This document shows positions 44,643-53,730 of a stretch of DNA of 64,000 nt, in pieces (position 1 is the stretch's first letter; each line of letters starts with the position of its first letter). A program made the position numbers and the translations under genes. The notes under the pieces were generated by a model. That model was not told the DNA's origin and did not search any database. It saw nothing but the letters and a program-made list of their open reading frames with translations. This DNA comes from JAJPKK01 sp963802745 (GTDB lineage: Bacteria > Pseudomonadota > Alphaproteobacteria > Rhizobiales > Xanthobacteraceae): contig CAWDKL010000056.1 in NCBI GenBank assembly GCA_963802745.1, forward strand, positions 186,001-250,000. The letters run 5' to 3'.

Positions 44643-46349
44643 ATGAAACAACGCACCACAATAATGGTTGCCGGCCTGATGATTTCCGCCGCGCCGGCGC
44701 TTGCCGCGCCGGTGACGGCGGAGCGGCTCGTCAATGCCGACCGCGAGCCGCAGAACTGGCTGATGGTCCACCGCACCTATGACGCGCAGCGCTACTCGCC
44801 GCTCGAACGGATCAACAAGGGGAACGCCAAGGACCTCAAGCTCGCTTATGCGGTTGCCATCGGCGGCACCGCCGCCAACGAAAATCTTGAAGCGACCCCG
44901 CTGGCCGAGGACGGCTTTCTCTACATCGTCAACCAATGGGGGGTGCTCTACAAGATCGACGGGCGGACGGGCAAGGCGGGGCGCATCGTGTGGCGCATGG
45001 ATCCGGGGCAGGAAAAGATTCTCGCGGCCAACCGCGGCGCCGCGCTGTGGGGCGATTTCGTCATTACCATCGCCAATCATCCGCCGCGCATGATCGCCAC
45101 CAATAAGGAAACCGGCAAGGTCGCATGGGAAACCGATCTCTCCGACGGGCAGGCGGAACTGCAATTCTCCGCGGCGCCGCTCGCCGTCAAGGACAAGATC
45201 ATTCTCGGCGCCGCCGGCGGCGACCGCGGGGTGCGGGATTTCATGGTCGCGATCGATGCCGCGTCCGGCAAGCTGGCGTGGCGCAAATACGTGATTCCCG
45301 CCCCCGGCGAGCCGGGGTCGGAAACCTGGAAGGACAAGAATAACGCCTGGCAGACCGGCGGCGGCGCCATGTGGGTTACGGGAGCCTATGACGTCGATAA
45401 CAATCAGGTGCTGTGGGGCACCGGAAACCCGGTGCCGATGTTCAATCCGTATTATCGCCCGGGAAACAATCTCTTCACCAACAGTTTGATTTCCTGGAAT
45501 CCCGATAGCGGAAAAATGAATTGGTATTTCCAATATACGCCGGGCGACAGTTGGGACTATGACGAGGCCGGCACGCATATTTTGATCGACGGGCGGATCG
45601 CCGGCCAGAACCGCAAACTGGTGGCCCACTCTGGACGCAACGGCTTCTTCTACGCCCTCGAACGCGCCAACGGGCAGACGGTGCTGGCCAAGCCGTATGT
45701 CAATTCGGTCACCTGGACCAAGGGCATCGATCAGAAGACCGGATTGCCGGTGGACTATGATCCCACCAAGGATATTCAGGTCTATTCCGGCCAGCAGGCC
45801 ATGACGCTGACGGACCGCACCAAGAAACTGTGCCCGTCCTGGCTCGGCGGCAATAATTACTGGTCGGCATCGTACAGCCGCAGGACGAACCTGCTCTACA
45901 TTCCCTCGTCCTCGACCTGCAATGAAGCGACTTTCGATCCCAATGAGGGCCGCAACGCCAACGGCTCGATGCTGGGCGGCGCCGCCCGATATCCGGAGCG
46001 CAATGAATCCGACATGGTGATCGTCAACCCGTTCAGCGGCGAAGTGAAAAAGAAGATTCACAATCTCTATCCGAACCGCAGCGCCGCCCTCACCACGGCG
46101 GGCGGGCTGCTCTTTACCGGCTTTGCGGATGGCACCTTCGCCGCCTATGACGACACGACCCTCGAACAGCTGTGGGAAATCAATGTCGGGACAGGCTTCA
46201 ACGCCCCGCCCATGACCTTCGAGGCCGGCGGCAAGCAATATGTCGCCATCCTGACGGGCCTGGGGCGCAACGCCAAAGCGGCCCTCGTCAACACGCCGGA
46301 ACTGCGCGAAATGCGCAGCCAGACGATGCTGTTCGTGTTCGGACTATAG
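44643..46349 (+). CDS. PQQ-dependent dehydrogenase (alcohol/methanol dehydrogenase family)
   Basis: 568 residues. A signal peptide (MKQRTTIMVAGLMISAAPAL) leads into an eight-bladed propeller with many tryptophan-docking-like repeats (GKLAWRKYVI, QVLWGTGNPVPMFNPYYRPG, LEQLWEINVGTGFNAPPMTF). The catalytic-site segment YTPGDSWDYDEAGTHILID holds the catalytic Asp with an Asp two residues later. That DxD is typical of lanthanide-dependent XoxF/PedH enzymes, whereas calcium MxaF has DYA. There is no CxxCH heme motif, so an external cytochrome is needed, and no adjacent CysCys pair. The substrate is unknown. GGGAGG precedes the ATG. Confidence 0.88.
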   Translation: MKQRTTIMVAGLMISAAPALAAPVTAERLVNADREPQNWLMVHRTYDAQRYSPLERINKGNAKDLKLAYAVAIGGTAANENLEATPLAEDGFLYIVNQWGVLYKIDGRTGKAGRIVWRMDPGQEKILAANRGAALWGDFVITIANHPPRMIATNKETGKVAWETDLSDGQAELQFSAAPLAVKDKIILGAAGGDRGVRDFMVAIDAASGKLAWRKYVIPAPGEPGSETWKDKNNAWQTGGGAMWVTGAYDVDNNQVLWGTGNPVPMFNPYYRPGNNLFTNSLISWNPDSGKMNWYFQYTPGDSWDYDEAGTHILIDGRIAGQNRKLVAHSGRNGFFYALERANGQTVLAKPYVNSVTWTKGIDQKTGLPVDYDPTKDIQVYSGQQAMTLTDRTKKLCPSWLGGNNYWSASYSRRTNLLYIPSSSTCNEATFDPNEGRNANGSMLGGAARYPERNESDMVIVNPFSGEVKKKIHNLYPNRSAALTTAGGLLFTGFADGTFAAYDDTTLEQLWEINVGTGFNAPPMTFEAGGKQYVAILTGLGRNAKAALVNTPELREMRSQTMLFVFGL

Positions 46350-46679
46350 GGACGAACGGCTTCCCTCGTGTTCAGAACGGCTGCCCTACGAGGGTGGCCG
46401 AACTTCCATCGGCTGCACACCCACTGCGCCGCAGTTTTCTTTGGGCGCCTCATCGCTAATCTGCTTCGAAACCAGTTTCGATCAGGACCGTCGTCGGGTT
46501 ATGAAGAGATCCTTCGTTACCATGAAATCTTTTGCTAAAATCCGGCTTAACCAAGCAGGGGCCGCGATGGGCGGCGGTGGCCGGGTCAGACCCGAACCCG
46601 CTCGCCCTTGCACCTTTTAGGCTCGGCTTCCTCTGAAATCCAAGCAGCAGGCCCGTTATTTTTGTGCCCGAAACTATAG
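46350..46679. other. Gene-free stretch
   Basis: About 330 bases after the PQQ dehydrogenase. Nothing recognised. Confidence 0.4.
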
Positions 46680-47000
46680 CTAATGGAACTCGGCCAGTTT
46701 TCCGTAATGCTCGGCCAGTAAATAGTAGAATGTGACCCGCGGTTTATCGTGGTCGGCATGCATCTTCTGGCACACGTCGAGCACGGCCTTGTCGAGTTCG
46801 CTGTCCGGTGCCGTGAGACCAAGCTTTTTCTTGAGAAAACTGTCGCGAACGCGATCACGCTCCGCCTTGTCACTGCAAGCCACCAGCGAGGCGTCCCGGT
46901 TCTGAAGCGCAATGCCGCAGTGTTTGATGATGCCCTTGATGGCGGCGTCATCGGCAGCGGTGGCATATTTCTTCACATGTTGTGCCCAATCGTGCTCCAT
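46680..47000 (-). CDS. DUF2853 family protein
   Basis: 106 residues: MEHDWAQHVKKYATAADDAA and IKHCGIALQNRDASLVACSD then LDKAVLDVCQKMHADHDKPR and VTFYYLLAEHYGKL. These match DUF2853. AAGGAG sits six bases before the ATG at 47000 and directly against an ATG at 47006, so 47000 was chosen. Function is unknown. Confidence 0.85.
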   Translation of the reverse strand: MEHDWAQHVKKYATAADDAAIKGIIKHCGIALQNRDASLVACSDKAERDRVRDSFLKKKLGLTAPDSELDKAVLDVCQKMHADHDKPRVTFYYLLAEHYGKLAEFH

Positions 47001-47157
47001 CCTCATCTCCTTCTCGTGTTTCTAGAGTGGTTCCGTAATCCTCGTTCGACTGGCCTTCGGTCGGCGGGCCATGGTTACTCATACCGCAATCGCGGATCGA
47101 ACGATATGCGCGATGCGGGTTCGGGGTTCGGATTTCGCGGCACGGCGGAATGCTGGA

Positions 47158-47652
47158 TCAGCCTTCCGTCCCATCTTGTTTCATGGGCCTTTGCGCTTCG
47201 GCCGCGGGCATTTCCGATGGGTAGCGGCTCGCCCCAAATCGCAGCACCAGCACGGCGAGCGACAGCAGCAGAATTGCCCCCGCGACGATCAACAGGTCGA
47301 GGCCGGTCTCGTGTTCGGCGCCGACCAGTTCGATCACCACCCGGCCGAGCGCCGTGATGGCGATATAGATCAGATATCGCACCGGGAGCCGTGTCGTCTT
47401 GAAATAGATGCCGATCATGGCGCCGATTTCGAGATAGATGAACAGCAGCAGAAGGTCGCCGAGACTGGCACGACCGCGGGCCGCCATCTCCAGGAAAGCC
47501 GCCCCCGCCGACCACACCGTGGTGGCGCCGATGACGAAAAGTGCGAGCAAATGAAAGACATCGACCAGGAAGGCGCCGATCGTGTCCGCCGCATACCGCA
47601 GGTCGCGGTGCGCGTCGCGGGTGACGCTTCCAAGTCGGCGCATAGCACCCAT
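47158..47652 (-). CDS. PsiE-like (phosphate-starvation-inducible) membrane protein
   Basis: 164 residues, four membrane helices. DVFHLLALFVIGATTVWSAG, LLLLFIYLEIGAMIGIYFKT and VRYLIYIAITALGRVVIELV match the PsiE fold (conserved FxYxEI and RYxIYIxITxxxR). Induction by phosphate starvation is known for E. coli psiE only. GGAGA lies eight bases before the ATG. Confidence 0.82.
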   Translation of the reverse strand: MGAMRRLGSVTRDAHRDLRYAADTIGAFLVDVFHLLALFVIGATTVWSAGAAFLEMAARGRASLGDLLLLFIYLEIGAMIGIYFKTTRLPVRYLIYIAITALGRVVIELVGAEHETGLDLLIVAGAILLLSLAVLVLRFGASRYPSEMPAAEAQRPMKQDGTEG

Positions 47653-47955
47653 CGGTTATTCTCCAGAGCGATACCCATTTTGCGGAAGTGGTTCCACCCG
47701 GATCGTAATTTAGTACAGCGATCTCTTGATTCGAAACATATCGAGTGGTCGGTCTGCTACTACTTTTAGCTGTGAAATGGCACTTGCTTTCGTTGAGCAA
47801 AGGTCGGCAACCGACCGTTTTCATGCAATCGGGGTACGCACCCGCTGAGAAACATGCGCTTCAAGCAAGTGTTATTGCCAACAAACCCCAGAGATACCGT
47901 AATCTCAGATGCGGTTTGCCGGCGGCCGCGGCTTTTATCGCGGCCGCCATTTCCC

Positions 47956-48630
47956 TTATTGATGGTTGTTGGTCGCGACCCGCGATGAATAGGGCGAATC
48001 GCCTTGGCCGGGAGCCAATACCACAACCGCAGTGCCCATCTTGACCCGACTGTAAAGATCGATGACATCCTCGTTGGTGAGGCGGATGCAACCCGACGAG
48101 ATGGCTTGCCCGATATATTCCGGCTGGTTGGTGCCGTGAATGCGGAACAGCGTGTCCTTGCCGTCGGCGAAGAGATACATCGCCCGCGCGCCCATCGGAT
48201 TCTGCGGGCCGCCGGGGACGAAGGACGGCAGCGGACCGAGGCGCTCATGCTCGCCGGCCGTCGGCGTCCACCCCGGCCACTCCGTCATGTTGCCGATCTT
48301 GGCAACGCCGGACCACCCTTGGGCCTCTTCGCCGACCGTGACTCCGTAGCGAATCGCCTTTTGGTCGGCTTGGACCAGGTAGAGATATTTGTTGTCGGTG
48401 TCGATCACGATGGTGCCGGGCGCCTCTTTGCGGTGGTAGTTGACAATGTGGCGCTGGAAGGTTTCCGGAATCGGAACTTTGTCGTTATACGGAACATGCG
48501 CGAGCAGCTGTTTGTCGCGCGGCTTCAACGATGTAGTGGGTGCCGGCTCAAGCGTCGCTTGCATGCACCCGCCCAACATTATTCCGATACCAAGACATGC
48601 AAAAGTCCAGCGTAACATCACATACCTCAT
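47956..48630 (-). CDS. L,D-transpeptidase (ErfK/YbiS family) lipoprotein
   Basis: 224 residues. A lipoprotein-type signal ends in the lipobox LGGC (LGIGIMLGGC). The YkuD domain holds TIVIDTDNKYLYLVQADQKA near the start and the catalytic HGTNQPEYIG and SSGCIRLTNEDVIDLY with the nucleophilic Cys. It forms 3-3 crosslinks in peptidoglycan or attaches outer-membrane proteins. Such small paralogues are numerous in rhizobia. Confidence 0.92.
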   Translation of the reverse strand: MRYVMLRWTFACLGIGIMLGGCMQATLEPAPTTSLKPRDKQLLAHVPYNDKVPIPETFQRHIVNYHRKEAPGTIVIDTDNKYLYLVQADQKAIRYGVTVGEEAQGWSGVAKIGNMTEWPGWTPTAGEHERLGPLPSFVPGGPQNPMGARAMYLFADGKDTLFRIHGTNQPEYIGQAISSGCIRLTNEDVIDLYSRVKMGTAVVVLAPGQGDSPYSSRVATNNHQ

Positions 48631-48985
48631 GGTCGTCAGGGCGCGGCTGCGTTATGTCGTGAATTCAGAATTAGCCGAGTCCGGCCTTCAATTCCAGATT
48701 AAGGGGCTGTCTCGGGGATGGATGCCGCAAAAGTGTTGCAAATTTACACCACTTGGCGAAGTGGTATATGCAGAATTTATTCGTCCGCTTCGGGTGCCCG
48801 CGGAGCGCGCGCAGTTCGGTCCGGGTACCGATTGCGGCCGCCGCGCCTGCGCCGCGTGCACGCAAGCTCCTCCCCATCAGACCGCCGGACGAAACGCTTG
48901 CCGACCCGCCTGGATGCGGGCATGAGTGCGACGCGGTAGCCCCCGCGCCCGGGTCGAGGCGGTGCCGCTCGCGCAGAGGTCCGCC

Positions 48986-49957
48986 ATGCTGTCCGTCAAC
49001 GTGCCGCGCGGCACCACGCTCGAACGCATCAATTTCGACATGGACGGCGAGTTGCCGGATCGCGCCGTCTGGATCGATCTGTTCAGCCCGACCAGTCCCG
49101 AAGACAAGCTGGTCGAACGCGCGCTCGGGATCGCGGTGCCGACGCGCGAAGAGATGCAGGAGATCGAGGTCACCAGCCGGCTCTATGTGGAAAACGGCGC
49201 CCGCTACATGACGGCGACGCTGATGTGCCAGTCCGACGAAGTCCCCCGCACCACCGCGGTGACGTTCATCCTGTCGGGCCACCGCCTCGTCACGGTGCGC
49301 TACGACGAGCCAAAGCCGTTCGCCATCGTGGGCGCCAAGCTCGCCCGTCAGTGCCCGCCGACCATCACCGGCGAGACGGTTCTGATGGAGCTGCTCGACG
49401 CCGTCATCGACCGCGCCGCCGATATTTTGGAACGCATCGGTGCCGACGTCGATGCCATCTCTCACGACATCCTGGATTCCGAACCCGGCATGAGCCGCGG
49501 CCACAGCTTCAAGGAGATTCTCAAATCGATCGGACGCCGCGGCGACCACACCTCCAAGGTGCGCGAGAGCCTGGTGTCGATCGGCCGCCTGCTCTTATAT
49601 CTCGCGGCCGAGGCCGACACCATGAAATGGGCCAAGGACCAGCGCGCCGCCATCAAAGGCATGCAGCGCGACGTGCAATCGCTCTCCGATCACGCGACCT
49701 ATTTGTCGCAAAAAATCAATTTCCTGCTCGATGCCATGCTGGGCGTGGTCAGCCTGGAGCAGAACAACATCATCAAGATTTTCTCGGTGGCCGCCGTGGT
49801 GTTCATGCCGCCGACCCTGATCGCCTCGATCTATGGCATGAATTTCCGTCACATGCCGGAACTCGAATACGAATATGCCTATCCGGTGGCGCTTGCCCTC
49901 ATGCTGCTCGCGGCCGTGCTGCCGTATTTTTTCTTCAAGTGGATGAAGTGGCTGTAA
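48986..49957 (+). CDS. CorA-family magnesium/divalent cation transporter
   Basis: 323 residues. A cytoplasmic N-terminal funnel domain (VWIDLFSPTSPEDKLVERAL), long stalk helices, then two C-terminal helices with the YGMNF filter motif (ASIYGMNFRHMPELEYEY) and a basic end (FFFKWMKWL). The start at 48986 has AGAGG upstream; a frame from 48926 is longer but lacks a site. It imports Mg2+ (or Co2+, Ni2+) by membrane potential. Confidence 0.93.
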   Translation: MLSVNVPRGTTLERINFDMDGELPDRAVWIDLFSPTSPEDKLVERALGIAVPTREEMQEIEVTSRLYVENGARYMTATLMCQSDEVPRTTAVTFILSGHRLVTVRYDEPKPFAIVGAKLARQCPPTITGETVLMELLDAVIDRAADILERIGADVDAISHDILDSEPGMSRGHSFKEILKSIGRRGDHTSKVRESLVSIGRLLLYLAAEADTMKWAKDQRAAIKGMQRDVQSLSDHATYLSQKINFLLDAMLGVVSLEQNNIIKIFSVAAVVFMPPTLIASIYGMNFRHMPELEYEYAYPVALALMLLAAVLPYFFFKWMKWL

Positions 49958-50269
49958 CTGTCTGCTTCGCCAAACTCCTTCCCATCGCAGTTTCGTCTTC
50001 GACCAGCGGACGCAACAGCGAGGGCGGAGGCGACGACGCCGACACTGCCGGTGCCGCGTTCTCCGGTCGACGGACGGCCCCCTGTGATTGCTTGTCGCAA
50101 CGTCGCCCAAGGTCGTGAACGCGCTCTCGACCCGGCCGAACCTGTGCTCCTGCTTCTCGGCGCGGAACGCGCACATGCAGCCGTCGCGAGCGTCGCCACA
50201 GGGCAGCGCGCCGCTGAGCCTAGCTTCGCGCAAGCCACCGTGTACTCGCCTGACCTGCGTTGAGGAGGG
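49958..50269. other. Gene-free stretch
   Basis: About 310 bases between the CorA gene and a convergent membrane-protein gene. No feature is recognised. Confidence 0.4.
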
Positions 50270-50938
50270 TCAGATCGCCCGCGGTTGGCTTACACGGCGG
50301 ATATGGTCCGGATACCAAACGCTGAATACCGCAGCCCCGGTCAGCAGCCCATAGGAGAGGAGTTCATACTGCCATGGCCGCAATGCCATCTGGATCATTT
50401 TTCCCCATGCCAAGAATGCGTTCGCGGTGAACACCCCTGCCCATATCGAGGCAATCAGGCTATTCGTTCTGATGAATTCGGGAGCGTTCCAAAGGGCGGG
50501 GTCGGTATGGTCGCGCGCGTAGTCGAGGGTGAACGGCTTCCCGATCGCAACTGTCGCCCATGTTGACGTGGCAAGAACGGCGTTGGCCAATATGCCCATG
50601 TGCTGCGCCGTCCACATGTTCTCGAATACAACGACCGCGACGGTTGCGAACGCAAAGAACAGGAGGCCTGCCCACAAGATGATGCCGCGGTGCAATCTTG
50701 CAATGCCCATGGTAACGCTGAGCGCGAGACCGCAGAGCAAACCGGCCTTGAGCCAGAACAGGCCCCCGCGGGCAACGATCAGAAACGTAATCCAAGGCGC
50801 GAAGGCCAAAACGAGCTTCAGAAAGTCCAGCAATGGCTTGGAGATCGGCACGGCTGCCTCCGCGTTGGCTTCCTCGCCGATCCTCAACCGTGCACGCATG
50901 ATCCGCGCGGGTCGCCGGGGATGGCGATTGATCCGCAA
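50270..50938 (-). CDS. Integral membrane protein, unknown family
   Basis: 222 residues; about the first 28 are basic and may not be translated (an ATG at residue 14 is possible). Five to six membrane helices (LLDFLKLVLAFAPWITFLIV, WLKAGLLCGLALSVTMGIA, IILWAGLLFFAFATVAVVVF, LIASIWAGVFTANAFLAWGK). A soluble loop, GKPFTLDYARDHTDPALWNA, is conserved-looking between helices. No named domain is recognised. Confidence 0.7.
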   Translation of the reverse strand: MRINRHPRRPARIMRARLRIGEEANAEAAVPISKPLLDFLKLVLAFAPWITFLIVARGGLFWLKAGLLCGLALSVTMGIARLHRGIILWAGLLFFAFATVAVVVFENMWTAQHMGILANAVLATSTWATVAIGKPFTLDYARDHTDPALWNAPEFIRTNSLIASIWAGVFTANAFLAWGKMIQMALRPWQYELLSYGLLTGAAVFSVWYPDHIRRVSQPRAI

Positions 50939-51248
50939 AAGCTATGCACTTTCCGTGGTTCCGAGAAGTTCGTAGAACTACGCGTTCGCCATCAGCCGAT
51001 CCGTATCTGGGCGAAGAGCGGCGGCGCAATGCCGACGAGCAGCGGGTTGTGCGGATGACGGTGAGTGGTTGGCGATGGGCATGCGTAGAGATCCTCCACG
51101 CGGGGTCTCGGGTCCCGACCGGTAGAAATTATACGCGAACGCATGCCACCCGATTGGCGCTCGGCGACACGACACAGCGTAGCGACGGAAAATCCGGCAT
51201 GGCACCGGAGCGAGTCGTTTGACCTCGGGGAAATCCGGTTTAGTCAGC
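50939..51248. other. Gene-free stretch
   Basis: About 310 bases between two same-strand genes; no repeat or RNA gene recognised. Confidence 0.4.
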
Positions 51249-52874
51249 TTACGCCGCCGGCCGGAAGCTCCGCGGATCCGCCATTTTCCACGCGTCGCGA
51301 AAGCGCGGGTCGTCGGTCCCGGCGAGGAGTTCGCCCGGCTGCAGGGCCGGGTAAAGCCGATCGTAGGTTACGACCTCGCACGGCGACAGCCGCCGGGAAA
51401 AATCCATCAGCGCGAATTGGTTCGGGTGATCGAGCCCGGCGGCCGCGACCAGCTCCGCCAGCACGTGCATCGTCGCTGCGTGGAAATTTTTCACCCGCAT
51501 CCATTTGTCCGCCACCACCAGCGCGCGCTGCCGCGTCGAGTCCTGGGTGGCGACGCCCACCGGACAGGTGTCCTTATGGCAGCCCAGCGACTGGATGCAG
51601 CCCAGCGCGAACATGAAACCGCGCCCCGCGTTGCACCAGTCGGCGCCGAGCGCCATCGCGCGGGCAATGTCGAAGCCGGAGATGATCTTGCCGCTGGCCC
51701 CGAGCCGAACGCGGTCGCGGGCATTGATGCCGATCAGCGCGTTGTGCGCGAAGTTGAGCCCCTCGCGCAGCGGCATGCCGAGGTGGTCGGCGAATTCGAG
51801 CGGCGCCGCGCCGGTGCCGCCTTCCTTGCCGTCAACGACGATGAAGTCCGGATAGATCTCGGTTTCCAGCATTGCCTTGCAGACCGCAAGAAATTCCCAC
51901 GGGTGCCCGACGCACAGCTTGAAGCCGGCCGGCTTGCCGCCGGACAGCCGCCGCATCTCGCCGATGAATTGCATCATTTCGATCGGCGTCGCGAACACCG
52001 AATGGCCGGACGGCGAGATGCAGTCCCGGCCCATCGGCACGCCGCGGGTGCGCGCTATCTCCGCCGAAACCTTGGCGGCGGGCAGCACGCCGCCGTGGCC
52101 CGGCTTGGCGCCTTGGCTCATCTTGAGTTCGACCATCTTGACCTGGTCGACTTGGGCCGCTTCCGCGAAGCGCTCGGGCGAAAACGTGCCGTCCGGGTTG
52201 CGGGCGCCGAAATAACCCGACCCGATCTCCCAAATAATGTCGCCGCCGTTCTCGCGGTGATAGGGGGAAAACCCGCCTTCGCCGGTATCTTGGGCGAAGT
52301 TTCCGGCCTTGGCGCCCTTATTCAAGGCTCGGATTGCGTTGGGACTCAAGGCCCCGAAGCTCATGGCCGAGATATTGAAGATCGACGCATCATAGGGCTG
52401 CGTGCAGTCCGGTCCCCCGATGGTGACGCGAAACTGCGCCGTGGCGACCGGCCGCGGCAGCATCGAATGCTGGATCCACTCGAACCCTTCCGCATAAACT
52501 TCATATTGGGTCCCGAAGGGACGCTTGTCGAGCACCATTTTGGCGCGCTGATAGACCACGGCCCGCTTGTCGCGGCTGAACGGCATGCCGACTTTGTCGT
52601 CCTCGAAGAAATACTGGCGCATTTCCGGCCGCATACCTTCGAGCAGAAAGCGCAAATGCGCCGAGATCGGATAATTGCGCAGCACCGCATGGCGGGTTTG
52701 CATCAGGTCGCGCGTACCCAGCACCGTGAGCCCGCCGAACAAGACAAGCGGCAGACTTGCAGCAGGGGACCAGGCCGGAGCAATGAAAATCGTAAGCAGC
52801 AGCGCGACGGTTAACACAATGCTGACGGTGTAGACCACGAAGCGGGGCGAGAATGCAATTTGGAGCAGGCGCAT
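51249..52874 (-). CDS. FMN-binding glutamate synthase-family protein
   Basis: 541 residues. Two membrane helices at the N terminus (VVYTVSIVLTVALLLTIFIA; AASLPLVLFGGLTVLG) precede the GltB-type FMN/Fe-S barrel: ISAMSFGALSPNAIRALNKG, GEGGFSPYH, KPGHGGVLPAAKVSAEIA, VDGKEGGTGAAPLEFADHLG and the cysteine cluster LGCIQSLGCHKDTCPVG, which holds the 3Fe-4S-type ligands. Unlike glutamate synthase it lacks the N-terminal glutamine amidotransferase. Substrate and electron partner are unknown. Confidence 0.9.
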   Translation of the reverse strand: MRLLQIAFSPRFVVYTVSIVLTVALLLTIFIAPAWSPAASLPLVLFGGLTVLGTRDLMQTRHAVLRNYPISAHLRFLLEGMRPEMRQYFFEDDKVGMPFSRDKRAVVYQRAKMVLDKRPFGTQYEVYAEGFEWIQHSMLPRPVATAQFRVTIGGPDCTQPYDASIFNISAMSFGALSPNAIRALNKGAKAGNFAQDTGEGGFSPYHRENGGDIIWEIGSGYFGARNPDGTFSPERFAEAAQVDQVKMVELKMSQGAKPGHGGVLPAAKVSAEIARTRGVPMGRDCISPSGHSVFATPIEMMQFIGEMRRLSGGKPAGFKLCVGHPWEFLAVCKAMLETEIYPDFIVVDGKEGGTGAAPLEFADHLGMPLREGLNFAHNALIGINARDRVRLGASGKIISGFDIARAMALGADWCNAGRGFMFALGCIQSLGCHKDTCPVGVATQDSTRQRALVVADKWMRVKNFHAATMHVLAELVAAAGLDHPNQFALMDFSRRLSPCEVVTYDRLYPALQPGELLAGTDDPRFRDAWKMADPRSFRPAA

Positions 52875-53002
52875 GTGTTACCCCATCCGTTGTGCCGCGT
52901 CCTCAAATCATTTTTATGAATAAAGGAGTCCCGAGAGGCCCGAAGGGGTGGGGCTGTTGATGTTCGTCAACCCACCGCCGACAGACGGAGATATCGACAG
53001 CC

Positions 53003-53569
53003 TCAGTCCTTGGCGCGTTCAACGTAGGACCCGTCCTCGGTCGAGACCACGATGCGGGTGCCGGCGACGATGTGGGGCGGCACGGTGGTCCGCACGCCGT
53101 TGGACAGCACGGCCGGCTTGTAGGAGGACGACGCGGTCTGACCCTTGGTGGTGGGCTCGGTCTCGGTGACCTCCAGCGTAACCCGGGGCGGCAGCACGAT
53201 GCCGACCGCGACCCCCTCGTGAACGCTGAGCTTCACTTTCATCTCCGGGTGGAGATACACGGCCTGATCCCCGATCACATCGCCCGGGACCGTGATCTGG
53301 TCGTAATTCTCCATGTTCATGAAGTGGAAGCCGTCGCCGTCCTGATAGAGGAACTGATTTTCGCGTTCCTCGACGAGCGCGCGCTCCACCTGGTCGGTCG
53401 TTTTATAGCGCTGGGACGACTTCACGCCGTCGCTGAGGCGGCGCATATCGAGTTGTGTGACCGGCGTACCTTTGCCAGGATGGATGTTTTCCGCGGTCAG
53501 GATCACGTAGAGCCTACCGTCGAGATCGACGATGTTTCCCTTGCGGAGCGAACTGGCGATGACCTTCAC
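53003..53569 (-). CDS. efp: Elongation factor P
   Basis: 188 residues, family length. GTG start at 53569 with GAGG eight bases before it: VKVIASSLRKGNIVDLDGRL, then the loop NIHPGKGTPVTQLDMRRLSD whose Lys in PGKGTP is the lysylation target in E. coli. The C-terminal OB fold contains GVRTTVPPHIVAGTRIVVST. EF-P relieves stalls at polyproline. The divergent neighbour epmA encodes the enzyme that modifies this lysine. Confidence 0.96.
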   Translation of the reverse strand: MKVIASSLRKGNIVDLDGRLYVILTAENIHPGKGTPVTQLDMRRLSDGVKSSQRYKTTDQVERALVEERENQFLYQDGDGFHFMNMENYDQITVPGDVIGDQAVYLHPEMKVKLSVHEGVAVGIVLPPRVTLEVTETEPTTKGQTASSSYKPAVLSNGVRTTVPPHIVAGTRIVVSTEDGSYVERAKD

Positions 53570-53730
53570 TGGTACAATCCCTCGATCAATGGTGGACCGG
53601 CGCGGCCAACCGGAATCCGCTCCGGTACCCGATGCCGCAATCGCGGCCCGCAACATAGCGATCTTGCGCTGCGGCGCCAGTCCTTTCGCCGTCCGGCCGC
53701 GGTCTTTGTTCGCAACCATCATCCGCCCCG

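Noticed and set aside
44535..46238. 567-codon minus-strand frame opposite the PQQ dehydrogenase
   Set aside because: It is the antisense shadow of a strongly supported gene.
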